Shown here one piece after another: positions 1-10,453 of a stretch of 64,000 bases of DNA (positions within the stretch are counted from its first letter, which is position 1; each line of letters opens with the position of its first letter). Under the pieces are notes generated by a model. The model saw only the letters and a list, made by a program, of their open reading frames with translations, did no database searches and had not been told where the DNA came from. Where the stretch lies: NCBI GenBank assembly GCA_026545765.1, contig CM048840.1:6793765-6857764 (forward strand), written 5' to 3'. Both the position numbers and the translations under genes were made by a program. Origin of the DNA: Plantago major (taxonomy: Eukaryota; Streptophyta; Magnoliopsida; Lamiales; Plantaginaceae).

Positions 1-152
1 TTTCCTTCAATCAAAGTCATTGCTATGTCTTCTTCTGCTGATAAAGCCCCAAAACTGGAGGTGTCTACTAAACACACCGACCGGAAGGATGAGTTGATGA
101 AAGCTATCGAAGACTCGCTTTTTAACTGTCTTTCTGACACCCATCATGAATA
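1..152 (+). pseudogene. PUR7 5' fragment (SAICAR synthetase exon 1 remnant)
   Basis: The + strand here reads nearly the same as part of the first exon of the PUR7 copy at 8735-9016 on the - strand: the stretch from FPSIK through MSSSADKAPKLEV to LSDTH, with one I/V-type change near the start and one K-to-E change. Similarity stops just after CLSDTH, where the frame runs into a stop. There is no splice donor and no later PUR7 exon follows, so it cannot make an enzyme. It is the outer part of an inverted duplication whose inner part is the CNX3 5' repeat. Its left end lies outside the window. Confidence 0.85.
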
Positions 153-444
153 AAAAATTAGAATGCTCCCAGAAATTAAAGTCCTGCTTTATGAATAATA
201 TACTAAGTATCAGTACTACATGTCTACATTAACTCCTAGAAAGCACCATTATCAGTTAAAAATCGGTTTAACAATGGATTGAAAAAGGTAGAGAGTTACC
301 TTGTGAGTACTCTTCAAAGACTCTAAATGGTTACATAATCAATTAGCTAGTTTAACAACGCTCGTTGATTACTATCGATACTAATATCCAAGAGTTTCCA
401 CATCTCCGATTGTCATGAGCTTAATTCATCACATACATTTTAAT
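153..444. other. Spacer between duplicated fragments, nothing recognised
   Basis: AT-rich DNA with no open frame of note. It lies between the PUR7 fragment and the left inverted-repeat arm. I could not match it by eye to the corresponding interval next to the intact-order genes, so it is either diverged or inserted sequence. Confidence 0.4.
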
Positions 445-1118
445 TTATGGCAAAGAACACACTCATAAGATCTAATGTTTAGAATATAGCATCACTACTA
501 TAGAAACTGTCAATTCCGCCCGATATTTTAAATTCATCGCAACCTTTGCATAGTTTTTAGGCATCAATCATGTATACGACTAGTAATCACAGATTAAAGG
601 TGGCATTTAATTTAAGACTACTAAACATCAAACTTCTCCATATATATATCGCAAACATGTCAAAATACTTAAAATGTAGATGCAAAGACTACCATTCCAT
701 CTTATGATTATAGGCAAGAATCAATCAACCATCAAGACTCAATCTTTATCGAGTAAAAAGATAGACTGTCGAGCTCGCAATCGCATTCAAGAGATTCATT
801 GCCGCTATTTACTAAGGAACTCGTCATGTCGCCAGCCTTGATAAGTTTCATGCCGTTCGAGAAGCATCATCTGTTGAGTTGAAAGCGGTGAAGGATTTTG
901 TTGAAGTCAAGATCATATATATATTCATCGAGGAATTTCTACAGACATTTTTACAAAGAGGTAACGAACGGAACTACGAAGAAACGAACCGTCAGTTGCT
1001 GCTCGCTATGTACAGCTAGTAATGAGTGAGAAGTGGTAGTAGTAGATACACAAGGTTACGCATAAGCTGGGCTTTTGCCACAGTAAAATCTTTCCTGTAA
1101 GAGGAAATAAATGACACA
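445..1118 (-). repeat. Left arm of CNX3 inverted repeat
   Basis: The reverse complement of this segment aligns along its length with 1640-2352, with scattered substitutions and small indels. It covers upstream DNA, the 5' leader, exon 1 and part of intron 1 of CNX3. Shared landmarks are the CTACTACTACCACTTCTCA leader block, the ATGATGCTTCT start region and the intron block around GATAAAGATTGAGTC. The arms point head to head and are separated by about 520 bp. Confidence 0.9.
776..870 (-). pseudogene. CNX3 exon 1 duplicate, decayed
   Basis: This is the copy of the CNX3 first exon inside the left arm. The double ATG start is kept at 865-870, but a 4-base deletion shortly after the start shifts the frame, further small indels follow, and the splice donor GT after the exon is gone (CAG is followed by TC). 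It cannot encode the mitochondrial presequence that the right copy still encodes. Exon 2 does not occur on this side. Confidence 0.8.
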
Positions 1119-1639
1119 TTAATATCATAAAATTGACCAATTTGACATAAGTGTATAAATTGGCTAATATAACAAAATAGAGTACACATCGATTCGTGAC
1201 AAATTAATGTACTTAAATTGGCAAACCGCCACAATAAAGTACCAGAAAAAAGTTTTTCTATCTCATTATGCAACTGTTAATCCATCTTAACCGTTAGATC
1301 AACGTCAAATTTAATGTTCATTGATTTTTTTTTATTTATCTGATAAGATGTTGCACTTTCACATAATGCATTGCACTGGCGTTGCAATTCAAAAATACTA
1401 ATTATTAAATTTTATTAGTTATACTCCCTCCTATAATGATTTCAACTCCCGTGTTTTTTTTTTTTCACCGCTAATTTTTACCTTGAATTATCCTCATACG
1501 ATAATAATTAAATACGTAAAAACAAAATTATAGTATTACAAAATTGTGAGAGCAAGCAGGCATAGGCAAAAAAATTACAGAAAATATGGAGCGGAATCTT
1601 AAATTATTAAAATTTATTTTGGGTATTTTCTCCTGTTTT
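1119..1639. promoter_or_regulatory. Spacer between inverted-repeat arms, candidate bidirectional upstream region
   Basis: AT-rich spacer (a T-run near 1455, no long ORF on either strand) between the two head-to-head CNX3 leader copies. By position it is upstream of both, so any promoter here could fire in either direction. I see no specific element I would name. The regulatory role is inferred from position only. Confidence 0.3.
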
Positions 1640-2352
1640 GTCCTCTTCAATGTGTCATTTATTTCCTCTTACAGAAAAGATTTTACTGTGTGGCAAAATC
1701 CCAGCTTATGCGTAAGCTTGTGTATCTACTACTACCACTTCTCAGTTCTCACTCATTACTAGTCGACATAGCGAAAAGAATCGACGTTCGCTTCTTCAGA
1801 GTTTCGCTCATACTTTTGTAAACCGCTTACCATCAGCTGTTTGTAGAAATTTCTCAATGAATCTATATATGATATTGACTTCAACAAAATCCTTCACCGC
1901 TTTCAACTCAACAGATGATGCTTCTACGTCGAACAGCGCCGAAACTTATCAAGTCTCCCGCGACAAGCAGCAGGTTCCTTAGTAGTAGTGGTAACGACAG
2001 CCATGATCTCTTGAATTCAATTGCAGAGCTCAACCAGGTCTATCTTTTTACTCGATAAAGATTGAGTCTTGATGGTTGATTGATTCTTGCCTATCATCAT
2101 AAGATGGAATGGTAGTCTTTGCATCTACATTTTAAGTATTTTGACATGTTTGCGATATATATATGGAGAAGTTTGATGTTTAGTGGTCTTAAGCTAAATG
2201 CCACCTTTAATTTGTGATTACTAGTTTTATACATGATCGCTACCTAAAAAACTATGCAAAGGTTGCGATAAATTTGAAGTATCAGACGGAATTGACAATT
2301 TCTATAGTAGTGATGCTATATTCTTTGCATCACTTGATCTTATGTATGTTGT
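1640..2352 (+). repeat. Right arm of CNX3 inverted repeat
   Basis: This is the partner of 445-1118. It holds the better-preserved CNX3 leader, exon 1 (1915-2037) and the start of intron 1. Similarity to the left arm fades around 2350, about 45 bp before exon 2. Confidence 0.9.
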
Positions 2353-2985
2353 GTTGCTGCCGTGTTATTGTTTGTGAATATTTAGTTTGGCTGTAGGAAA
2401 TGGAATCTGTGTTTGGAGAACCACCTCCAGCCGGTCTTTCTGGTTCTACAGATAACAAAACTTTGGTTCAAGAATCCTTTACTCCAACTGATGATATTGC
2501 TAAAAGAGATTTTGTTTCTGGTTTGACGCATATTGGTAGTAAAGGTGAAGCGCAGATGGTGGATATCTCATCAAAAGAGATAACTAAGAGAGTGGCTCTT
2601 GCAAGTTGCAAAGTTATGTTGGGCCAGAAGGTGTTTGATTTGGTTTCAACCAACCAGATGGAAAAAGGAGACGTTCTCGCTGTAGCCAAAATAGCTGGTG
2701 TATGTGGGGCGAAGCAAACCAGCAATCTCATTCCACTCTGCCATAACATCAATCTGACAAATGTTCGTGTGCATCTGACTTTGAATCCTAGTGATCTTAG
2801 TGTCGAGATAGAAGGAGAAGCCAGCTCAACTGGGAAAACCGGGGTAGAGATGGAAGCCTCGATCGCAATAAGATTGCCGTCTAACTGCACGACATGTAAA
2901 GTCGCTCAAGGACATTGTTATTACAAATGTTCGACTCGAAAGCAAAAGTGGCGGGAAAAGTGGAGACTGGTCCAGGAAGAAATGA
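1915..2985 (+). pseudogene. CNX3: CNX3/MoaC, cyclic pyranopterin monophosphate synthase, frameshifted
   Basis: This is the plant MoaC homologue, which acts in the mitochondrial matrix on the GTP-derived cyclic intermediate in the first step of molybdenum cofactor synthesis. Exon 1 (1915-2037) encodes an Arg/Ser-rich mitochondrial presequence, MMLLRRTAPKLIK. Intron 2038-2396 is GT-AG. Exon 2 starts at 2397 and encodes the MoaC core, including AKIAGVCGAKQTSNLIPLCH and EGEASSTGKTGVEMEA. After EMEA (about 2856) several small indels break the frame. The expected LTVYDMCK block is scrambled at 2870-2900, and the conserved C-terminus (DIVITNVRLESKSGGKSGDW) continues in another frame to a TGA at 2983-2985. 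The frame as it stands ends at 3008 with unrelated residues. The lost block carries the Asp/Lys pair of the MoaC active site. Sequencing error is possible, but several separate indels favour a pseudogene. Confidence 0.82.
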
Positions 2986-3008
2986 TCATACTAGTGCACG
3001 ATCGTTAA

Positions 3009-3453
3009 GGTCAGCACTCTTTTTCGTCACTAGAATTTAAATTTCTTGTACTGTCATCAATAGTTAACGAACCATTTATATATGGACAACATTTTGAGTT
3101 TCTCTGTAAGTTTCATAACAATAAACCCTTTCACATTGGGCTCATTATAGCTATCTATACATGTTGACACATTCTTTTTTCTGTGAAGCAATAATATTGA
3201 ACTCCCTTTGATTACTTACTAGAAGGCAGTGTAATTTTGCTAGGCCAATTTACTTGTTCGAGTAGAGAAAGAGTTGGTGAAAGTTTTATATCCTTGAAAA
3301 CTGGGTCTTAATTCTAGCTACAGAATAGCACACATACTTCATGTGAATGAGAAAGCTTCAGATACATGTTGAGACAATACACAATGATTTTATCAAATGA
3401 GATTCTTTAGTAGCTAACTTGGTACAAATACTTAGTAAGTAGTGAAGTAGTTC
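3009..3453. other. Convergent intergenic region between CNX3 and ZIP remnants
   Basis: About 440 bp between the two convergent gene remnants, presumably 3' flanks of both. AT-rich, no ORF or repeat recognised. Confidence 0.4.
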
Positions 3454-4919
3454 TTAATTCTTATGTCCCCATATGGCCAGCAAGGACATGCAACAGGCTC
3501 CCAGCACAAGTGTGATACTGGCTTCCAGTTGGAGCCTAAAATTAGTATCTTATTTGAGTTGATCAAATCAGCTGCTAGAAGATCAACAAGTGCCATGTAA
3601 ATTAAAATGCCTGCAGATGCTGAATTAAGAACTCCGCCAACAATCAGAGAAGTGGCGCTGTGCTGGTGTTAGCTCTTGGATATTAGTAATCCCAACAGGT
3701 GTTGTTAGAGAGAAGAAGAGCACCATAGTTATGATTGTTGTAGACTTGAGTTTGGCCTGTAAGTACACCCATGTTCATGCTGTCAAGTCTCTCCAAAAAT
3801 ATTTAATATGCTAGTTCTGTTATCATGCAATAATTTAATTAATATTTGACACTGACATCTCAATTCGACATGATTTCCATATAGTCTGGCCAACATGCAT
3901 GTCACTTCTTTATTATCTGCCTGTTTTTGAATAAAGGTAGTAGTAGTATTAGACAAAGAGACCACTCTTCGTGGGGTTTGTATTCACCAAATAAACACAT
4001 ACCAACAATAGGGGAATGTTTCACTTTCATCTATTCTCAACTATGTGATTTATTTGCTTTGTTTCCATATTATTTAATAATGCCACAGCATGAATTGTCT
4101 AAGTGGATGTAAAGTTTACCTGAGAGATGCATCCACCAAGCCCCATGCCCTCAAAGAACTGATGGAAGCTCAAAGCTGCTACCAGGGGCCTAATTGTTTT
4201 AGGACTTTGATTAGCACCCAGTGATATTCCTATGATCACCGAGTGAACTACGATTCCCAGCTCCAAAACCTACGTGGAAACATATAACTGATGAATATAC
4301 ACATTTATTTTCAATTCAACTGTAAGTAGAGTATCTAGTTTTCATTCAAAACTGAAGTGTCCATTATTCTTGGCATACTATACCTGAGAGACAATACAAT
4401 ACGGTGACGAATGAGGTCATTTGAGTTGGACCTCTGTAAAGCGATTTCCGCAACTTGTCTAGCATTTGCTACTATGCCATCTATACTCTCTTCATCTTCT
4501 TCCTTGATTTCAAATGGCAGAGATCTGCGTAACTGTGCTCTTTTCTGGTACCCGGTGGCAAAAGCCTCCATCATCAATGTCGCCATGCAAGACACCATGG
4601 CGATTAGTCCTGCGAAAGGAAAGCTTCACCATGATTGCTGACTGAGGCAAGGACTCGTCAAGCTTTCAAAGGCATCTGGGAGAATGTGTAGGAATCCGGT
4701 TCCTAATATAACACCAGCTGCAAAGGCCTTAACCAGGAAATGAACTGGTGACTCGGGCTGCAAGCATTTAACGTTCTTGAGCAATATAGGAATGCAGACT
4801 CCGAGTCCACTGGCGAGGATCGAGCATATGGCAGCTAGTTTATATTTGAGTGCTCCATGCTCGTCTAGACATGTAAAGCTTGATATTTTTTGTAGGAAAG
4901 GAATCATTTCAGTGAACAA
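3454..4919 (-). pseudogene. ZIP-family zinc/iron transporter pseudogene
   Basis: This is a plant ZIP (IRT-like) plasma-membrane metal transporter relic. Exon A (4919-4384) encodes transmembrane-rich sequence: FLVKAFAAGVILGTGFLHIL, then PDAFESLTSPC, and after the break FPFAGLIAMVSCMATLMMEA. Exon B (4269-4120) encodes [20 protein letters not shown] with the metal-site His, then [20 protein letters not shown]. Exon C (3756-3454) encodes MVLFFSLTTPVGI and ends [26 protein letters not shown]. Lesions: an in-frame TGA at 4626-4628 after SQQSW; a 5-bp tandem duplication (ATTGT) near 4393-4402 that shifts the frame just before a good donor; and missing sequence plus frameshifts in exon C around 3640-3690 and 3520-3550. 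Intron borders remain GT-AG. No start codon with a signal peptide was found upstream of 4919. ZIP membership is firm; the subfamily is not. Confidence 0.88.
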
Positions 4920-4989
4920 AATGACACCTGGAACTCTGGAAGTCTATACTAAAACAAGAAGTGTCTCATTGGAATCTAGTATATATTGA

Positions 4990-5829
4990 TGCTATGGACT
5001 TGGGAATAATAGTCTGTTTTTGGCATGTTATATGGAATGGTGATTGGTGATCCACTGATTCCACCTGCTCCGTGAATCAGTAATTCATCTGTGATATTTT
5101 GTGAGTGGGCTTGGTGATGAGAGTTACACTACTACACATGAAGGATTGGCTTCTGGTCCTCATCCTTGACAGACACTACACACAGCATATTGTTTTTGTG
5201 CAACCATAAGAGTTCCTAATAATCACTTTATCATTATGTTGGCCAAGTTTAAACAATCTTAACAAGATTACACTTTCTCGTCGTGAATGCTTACGCACTT
5301 AGTTTTAGGTAAAAAAATCAAAATAATTTAAATGCTGAGTTTCCTTTGTGTGTGATTCTGCATTCAAATCTGTAACACTGTTATGATTCTTCAGAAATTA
5401 TCCTTCTAAAACTACATAAACATTAGACATGACTGCAGAGCCTTGTTTCTGTGCAACCCTATGTTTTGTGAAAGACAACATTAACTGATGACGTCCAATT
5501 AAGTGCGATAATACAAATAATTGCTACATCAAGAGAAAAAAAAAACACAGATAATACTCTGCACATAAGGTTAGATAAATGTTGATCATGTGAAAATGCA
5601 GGAGTACAAGTCAAATCGGAAATGAAGCAAAAACACCACAGGGGAGCCATGTTACTTTCTCGACTTGCCCAATCTCGAATGCTATGGCTAGTCTCATCTT
5701 CCTCTGAGAAAACCTCAGATGTCATATAAACTCAATGTTTTATTTTTCTTTGAACACAACTCACAAAAATACCAAGTTGGCATTACATAGAATCATGCCA
5801 ACTTCTAGATTCATCAAAATTCAGACCAT
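4990..5829. other. Intergenic region downstream of PUR7 remnant
   Basis: About 840 bp between the ZIP 5' end and the last PUR7 exon. Open frames here (for example on the - strand 5459-5725) show no family features and are taken as chance. Nothing else recognised. Confidence 0.35.
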
Positions 5830-8800
5830 CTACTCTGAAATTGCCCGTCTGACATTTCTAGATATCCTGTCATGTATATTTTCCTGCAGAATAAGGTTAT
5901 ATTGTTATTTAGTGTGTTATGTCCCAATAGAAACTGTTGATGTTATCATAGCATTTACCTTAGTTGAGGGTATTTTGAATTCCGATTGTGTTATAGTCTC
6001 ATACAAGAGGATGTACCTGGAAAAGAAGAAAGATACCACAACAAACGCTGGGTGGACAATTGGTAACTCACGAAATGCAACTTTAAACCCGTTTAAAGCA
6101 AAAACACAAATGTGCTCCAGATATCAAACACACCATACCGCCAAGCTAATTCACAAACAAGTTCTTCAGGTGCATCAGGCAAGACCTGATCAAGGCATTA
6201 TGAAGAGCCAATTAGATTATATGCATAAATTCATATTTAGTATCCACCAGAATTAGGCCGTGTTCCTTAGCTATATGCTTCAATGAAGAACAAAAAACTG
6301 TCATGTGTCAGGGTCTACTAAATGATAAGGAGATTAATAAGACATTTTGGGAAAAGAGTAATGCTCAGTTTGTTTTGAGGCATGACATCTACTTCAGCAG
6401 CTAGGAATATGATATCATGTGTTGTGGAAGTGTTCTTCCTGCGCATAAAATCTGTTCTCTGCAATGAAGACTAGAATTTTGGTAGACTTTGTCTATTCGT
6501 AGTGTGTGCCTAAACTCTTTTACTTGGACTAGAATTTTTCGTTCGGGGGAACTCACAAGCAAATAAAAAAATGAACAAGCGTGCTTGAGTACCTGCCCGT
6601 ACTCAAAAAGGCTCAATGCTGCTCTACTTGCTTCATCATAATCAGCTTGAGTCATAAGTCCATGCTGAACAATCTGGAATTGTATACCAAAAGGACAATT
6701 CAATCAATTTTGTATTACTGACTTATGAATATGAAAAAGAATGATCATTGGTGGTAAAGAAATCGATACAAAATGAAGCAGGAGAGGCAATGGCCACTAA
6801 AACGAAAGAAATGCCAAAGAAATCAGAGGATGAAGAATAAGAGATAAGTAATGCAACCTCTTGCGGTGATATGGGAACATCATGATCCACAGCTTTGGTA
6901 GTAGGTGTGAGTATATTTGCCGATAACTTTTGATTTTTCACCCAACCTAGAAATTAAGATGCCAGAAACTATCAGCAAGTGAGAATAACTATTAAACCTA
7001 GAGAGCCTATTCGGTTATAAATCTCACCATCTGGAAGCGGATTTCCACAATAATTGCGTACGCCTTTTTTGTAGACAGTCCAGAGTGATGTATCAGTACT
7101 TCCTGTCACATATCCTCTAACTACGAACAAGTAGCAAAAATCTATGTTGTATATATAAGATAAGATCATCGGATACAAATCAAGAAAACGAAGAGATATT
7201 AAGATCAACAATTCTGAAGTACATCAACACAACCTCAAACTTTCACCAACTAGTTAACAACCGTATGAGTAATAATGAATGACTCACCAACAAATTCAAC
7301 AGGAAACACTGAACATTTCATTGCAACAGTTACATTCGGATCCGGAGCACAAACAACTGCATTAGGAACAATGTGTCGAGTTTTGTTGAACCACCACATA
7401 CTCGTATCATTGAGTACCTGAAAACAGGAGTGGTCAACTATCTAAAACAGAATGACTTGTTTTCAAACTGAAACACACCATCAAATACCTGGCCTTTGAA
7501 GGGGATAGAAGCAAGAACTCTATCGAAAGCACTTTGTCGGTCAGTTGTCACCAAAACAAGGTAGTCCCCTCCATCATAGATATCTCTTACCTTCAACAGA
7601 ATTAAAAACTTTTTCATTGCTATTTCTGAAATGTTTGTCAAACAGGTCAAAATTCACAAGTCCGTTGTCATTTAGAAACAAACGAAACATTTGAATAAGA
7701 TATACACCAATTAGAACTATACAATTGAATATTGATTAAAGATTGTTCAGACAAGAATTCCTACAACACCCTTATTTGTTCCCTTCACATTAAGTTATAC
7801 CAAGCACAGAGTCAACAAGTTTCCAAATTGGGAAAATTCTGAAAATGCATCAAGCAATCAATCCGATGTTTTTCTACCAGAAGTTTCCATGCTAAACCTT
7901 TTATAAGCAAATACAGAATCCAGTCCCAGCAGCGCAACACAAGACATTCTGGTTCTGAAGCAAATCAAGCAGAAAAACATTAAAATGCAGATTTCCATTA
8001 CCAAATGCACCGATTCTTTAACAGTTGCATCTCAGCCATTCATGAGGGCCTGACAGCATATCAGATATAAATATCACATCATTGAGTTTCTACACATCCA
8101 CCAACACAAATCCTAAGACCCTTAGCCAGTGGCCTCACTTATCAGAACATTTTCAAGAACCACTGTGTAACAAGCTTATAATATTCTACGGCTTACAAGT
8201 GTAGTACTTCTACAGTATAGGAGGCCGATCGAAAATCAAGGTGAGCAATTGTACCCGTACAAGAAGGAATACTTGACTGTAGAATCCCGGGTGACAGTTT
8301 CCATAGATATTCTCTTGAATTTTAGAAGAAGTAGAATTCTTTGATCTCACTGCCTCTTATCCATGTTCTACTAAATTGAGCTCAATAAAGATGTTTACTT
8401 TATTGAATCAACAACATGCCAGAGAATGAGAAGAACTATATGGAACTAGATATGCTTCAGAAGTACATAGAGAAATACAAATTAGAGCTCAAATACAGCA
8501 TCCAGTACTTCCAATGTTCCAGAAGCTATACACAAGACAGTTTTTTGTGCAAAAAATGAAAGTTACAGTTTTTTCTTTCAACAATGAAATACTCAAAATG
8601 CTTTCTACTTCAGTTTTACAGAAGAATCGAATAGCAAGCACTACAAACAAAAAAATGCAACTTTATCCAGCCAAATAGAACAGTAAAAAAATCCAACATA
8701 AAAAAAGGCAAAGAAATCAAGAATTGATTTTTACCTTGCCAATTGTCTTGGAGTTGAGAGAAGGAATAGCCGAATCAAGATGGGTGTCAGAAAGACAGTT

Positions 8801-9016
8801 AAAAAGCGAGTCTTTGATAGCTTTCATCAACTCATCCTTCCGGTCGGTGTGTTTAGTAGACACCTCCAGTTTTGGGGCTTTATCAGCAGAAGAAGACATA
8901 GCAGCAGCGACTTTGATTGAAGGAAATTTTGCAGAGCATCTGGGAGAAATTGGTGAGCATAGAAAGGGCTTTGGCATAAAGGTTTTTGGAGGGTTTATGC
9001 AGTAGCTCTGAGCCAT
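5830..9016 (-). pseudogene. PUR7: PUR7, SAICAR synthetase with internal coding deletion
   Basis: Phosphoribosylaminoimidazole-succinocarboxamide synthase condenses CAIR with aspartate using ATP in plastid purine synthesis. Exons on the - strand: 9016-8735 (transit peptide, MAQSYCINPP start), 7590-7489 ([20 protein letters not shown]), 7417-7288, 7120-7028 (VVRGYVTGSTDTSLWTVYKK), 6946-6858, 6673-6593 (IVQHGLMTQADYDEASRAAL), 6277-6227 (HIAKEHGLILVDTKYEF), then 6185-6139 (VLPDAPEELVCELAWR), 6016-5959 and 5883-5830 (ending NVRRAISE-stop). Phases agree across every junction except one. Directly after LVDTKYEF, the second SAICAR synthetase signature without its final Gly, the sequence drops into intron-like DNA until VLPDAPEE. 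About 60 residues expected between them, including the conserved DEVHTPDSSRYW block, are missing. Retained splice sites suggest recent loss. An assembly deletion cannot be excluded. Confidence 0.85.
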
Positions 9017-10453
9017 TCTTTCTCACTAGATTCTTGTCTTTCTCCGACCTTTGCTCAACACTAGTACTGTGTATGTACTCTGTACCTTAGTAAGGTAATT
9101 CGCGCCTCCCAAAGTTTTTTTTCACTGTTCCGAGCGTTGGCTCTTTACTGATTCGCGATCTATGTTTCTCTGATTTGCGACTTAAAGTGACTTAGAACTG
9201 GTAAAGAGAAAAGGCAGCAAATGGAAGATTTTCAATGGAATAACTTCAAACATATCCCTATTTATATACTACTATATGACACATCCAACTAGAGCTTCTA
9301 CTACCATCCAACTAGAGCTTCTACTACCATCCTCATATTGGATATCGAACCCGTTTATAAAACCATATATGCAGCACAAGCTTGAGAGTTAAAAAATGTA
9401 GTAGGTCATTATATATGGAGGTTGTTTTTTAGGAAGATAATAATTGGATGGATGCAACTTTGCTTTCTATTGGAATTTTATGTGTGGATTGGATGCACAC
9501 AAGGTGTTTGTGAATTTATTTATCTGTTATTAGCATTTAGATTAAGATTATCGATGGATTATATTTGCCAATATCCTTATGTTCCCCTCCCCAAAAAAAA
9601 GCTCAGACGTTGCATTGCTTTTTTGTAACGTGGGGATTGGTAATTTCTTTTGTTTTTCATTGTCATGTTATTGGTTTATTTAACTGAATTACAAATGATG
9701 TGGACATTCACTTAAAGTTGTTTTGAGAGATCAGTACATGACTTCTTCAAGTTGGTTATACTGTACTCACAGCTTAAATCTCAAATAATTGATTAATAGA
9801 GTGGTATAATTTTGTTTTCGTGTAATCTGTCTTCTTGGTGTTCAAGTGTTTTTCGTTGTTTTTGTGTATCTGTTAACATGATATGAAGGTCACTCATCCC
9901 CCTGGGTTTTCTAGCCTGGCAGTGCAGAAATCTTGGTGTACTTGTAGCCAGAAGGATATAATCAGCATTTTGTTTTTTAATATCCAGAATCCAGAGTGTT
10001 ACATTCCTTTTCAGAAAGTATTGTGACACATTGCTTCAAGTTTGTTTATGCTCAGAACTTAATATTGTATCTGAATTAAGTCTTTTAGAATAGGCAGAAT
10101 CTTATTTGTGATTAAAAGGAAAGAGCATAACCAATGCTCTCAATCAAGATTCAAGAGTACAAAGTTTCCAACAAGTGTCATATCTCTATCCAATTAAAAT
10201 ACTGTAGTAAACACCTTAAAAACTACAAAAGGGTTGTTAGAGTTGGTGTGGTTCAAGTTTTGTATTTACAAGTGTCCTGATGGCGTTCTCATGCGCTCCT
10301 ACCTTATTAGCCTCACAGAAAAACTTGTGTATGAATCATTTTATGTGTGTTAACATGCTATGTAGATCACTCATGAGACATCCACACGTGTTTTCTAGCT
10401 TGACATTGTTTAGTTTCGATTTCCATGCAGTTATAACCTGGGCAAGACTTGCT
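9017..10453. promoter_or_regulatory. Divergent upstream region of PUR7 and BDP1
   Basis: About 1.4 kb between divergently transcribed genes, so it should hold both promoters and leaders. A 23-bp perfect tandem duplication sits at 9282-9327. A block near 9890-9930 (AACATGATATGAAGGTCACT and TTTTCTAGCCTGGCA) recurs in diverged form near 10348-10405, showing an old internal direct duplication. No confident TATA box chosen. Confidence 0.4.
9282..9327 (+). repeat. 23-bp tandem duplication
   Basis: Two adjacent identical copies of a 23-bp unit beginning CATCCAACTAGAGC lie in the PUR7-BDP1 intergenic region. A third copy begins (CATCC) but does not continue. Confidence 0.9.

Noticed and set aside
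2468..2890. 140-codon - strand open frame
   Set aside because: Mirror of CNX3 exon 2; MoaC signatures are on the + strand.
5735..6256. 173-codon + strand open frame
   Set aside because: Lies antisense over the last exons and introns of the PUR7 remnant; composition is random and no domain is visible.
10280..10453. N-terminal extension of BDP1 from an upstream in-frame ATG
   Set aside because: The added 58 residues have no family match and include a splice-acceptor-like TTTCCATGCAG; the conserved N-terminus starts at 10454.
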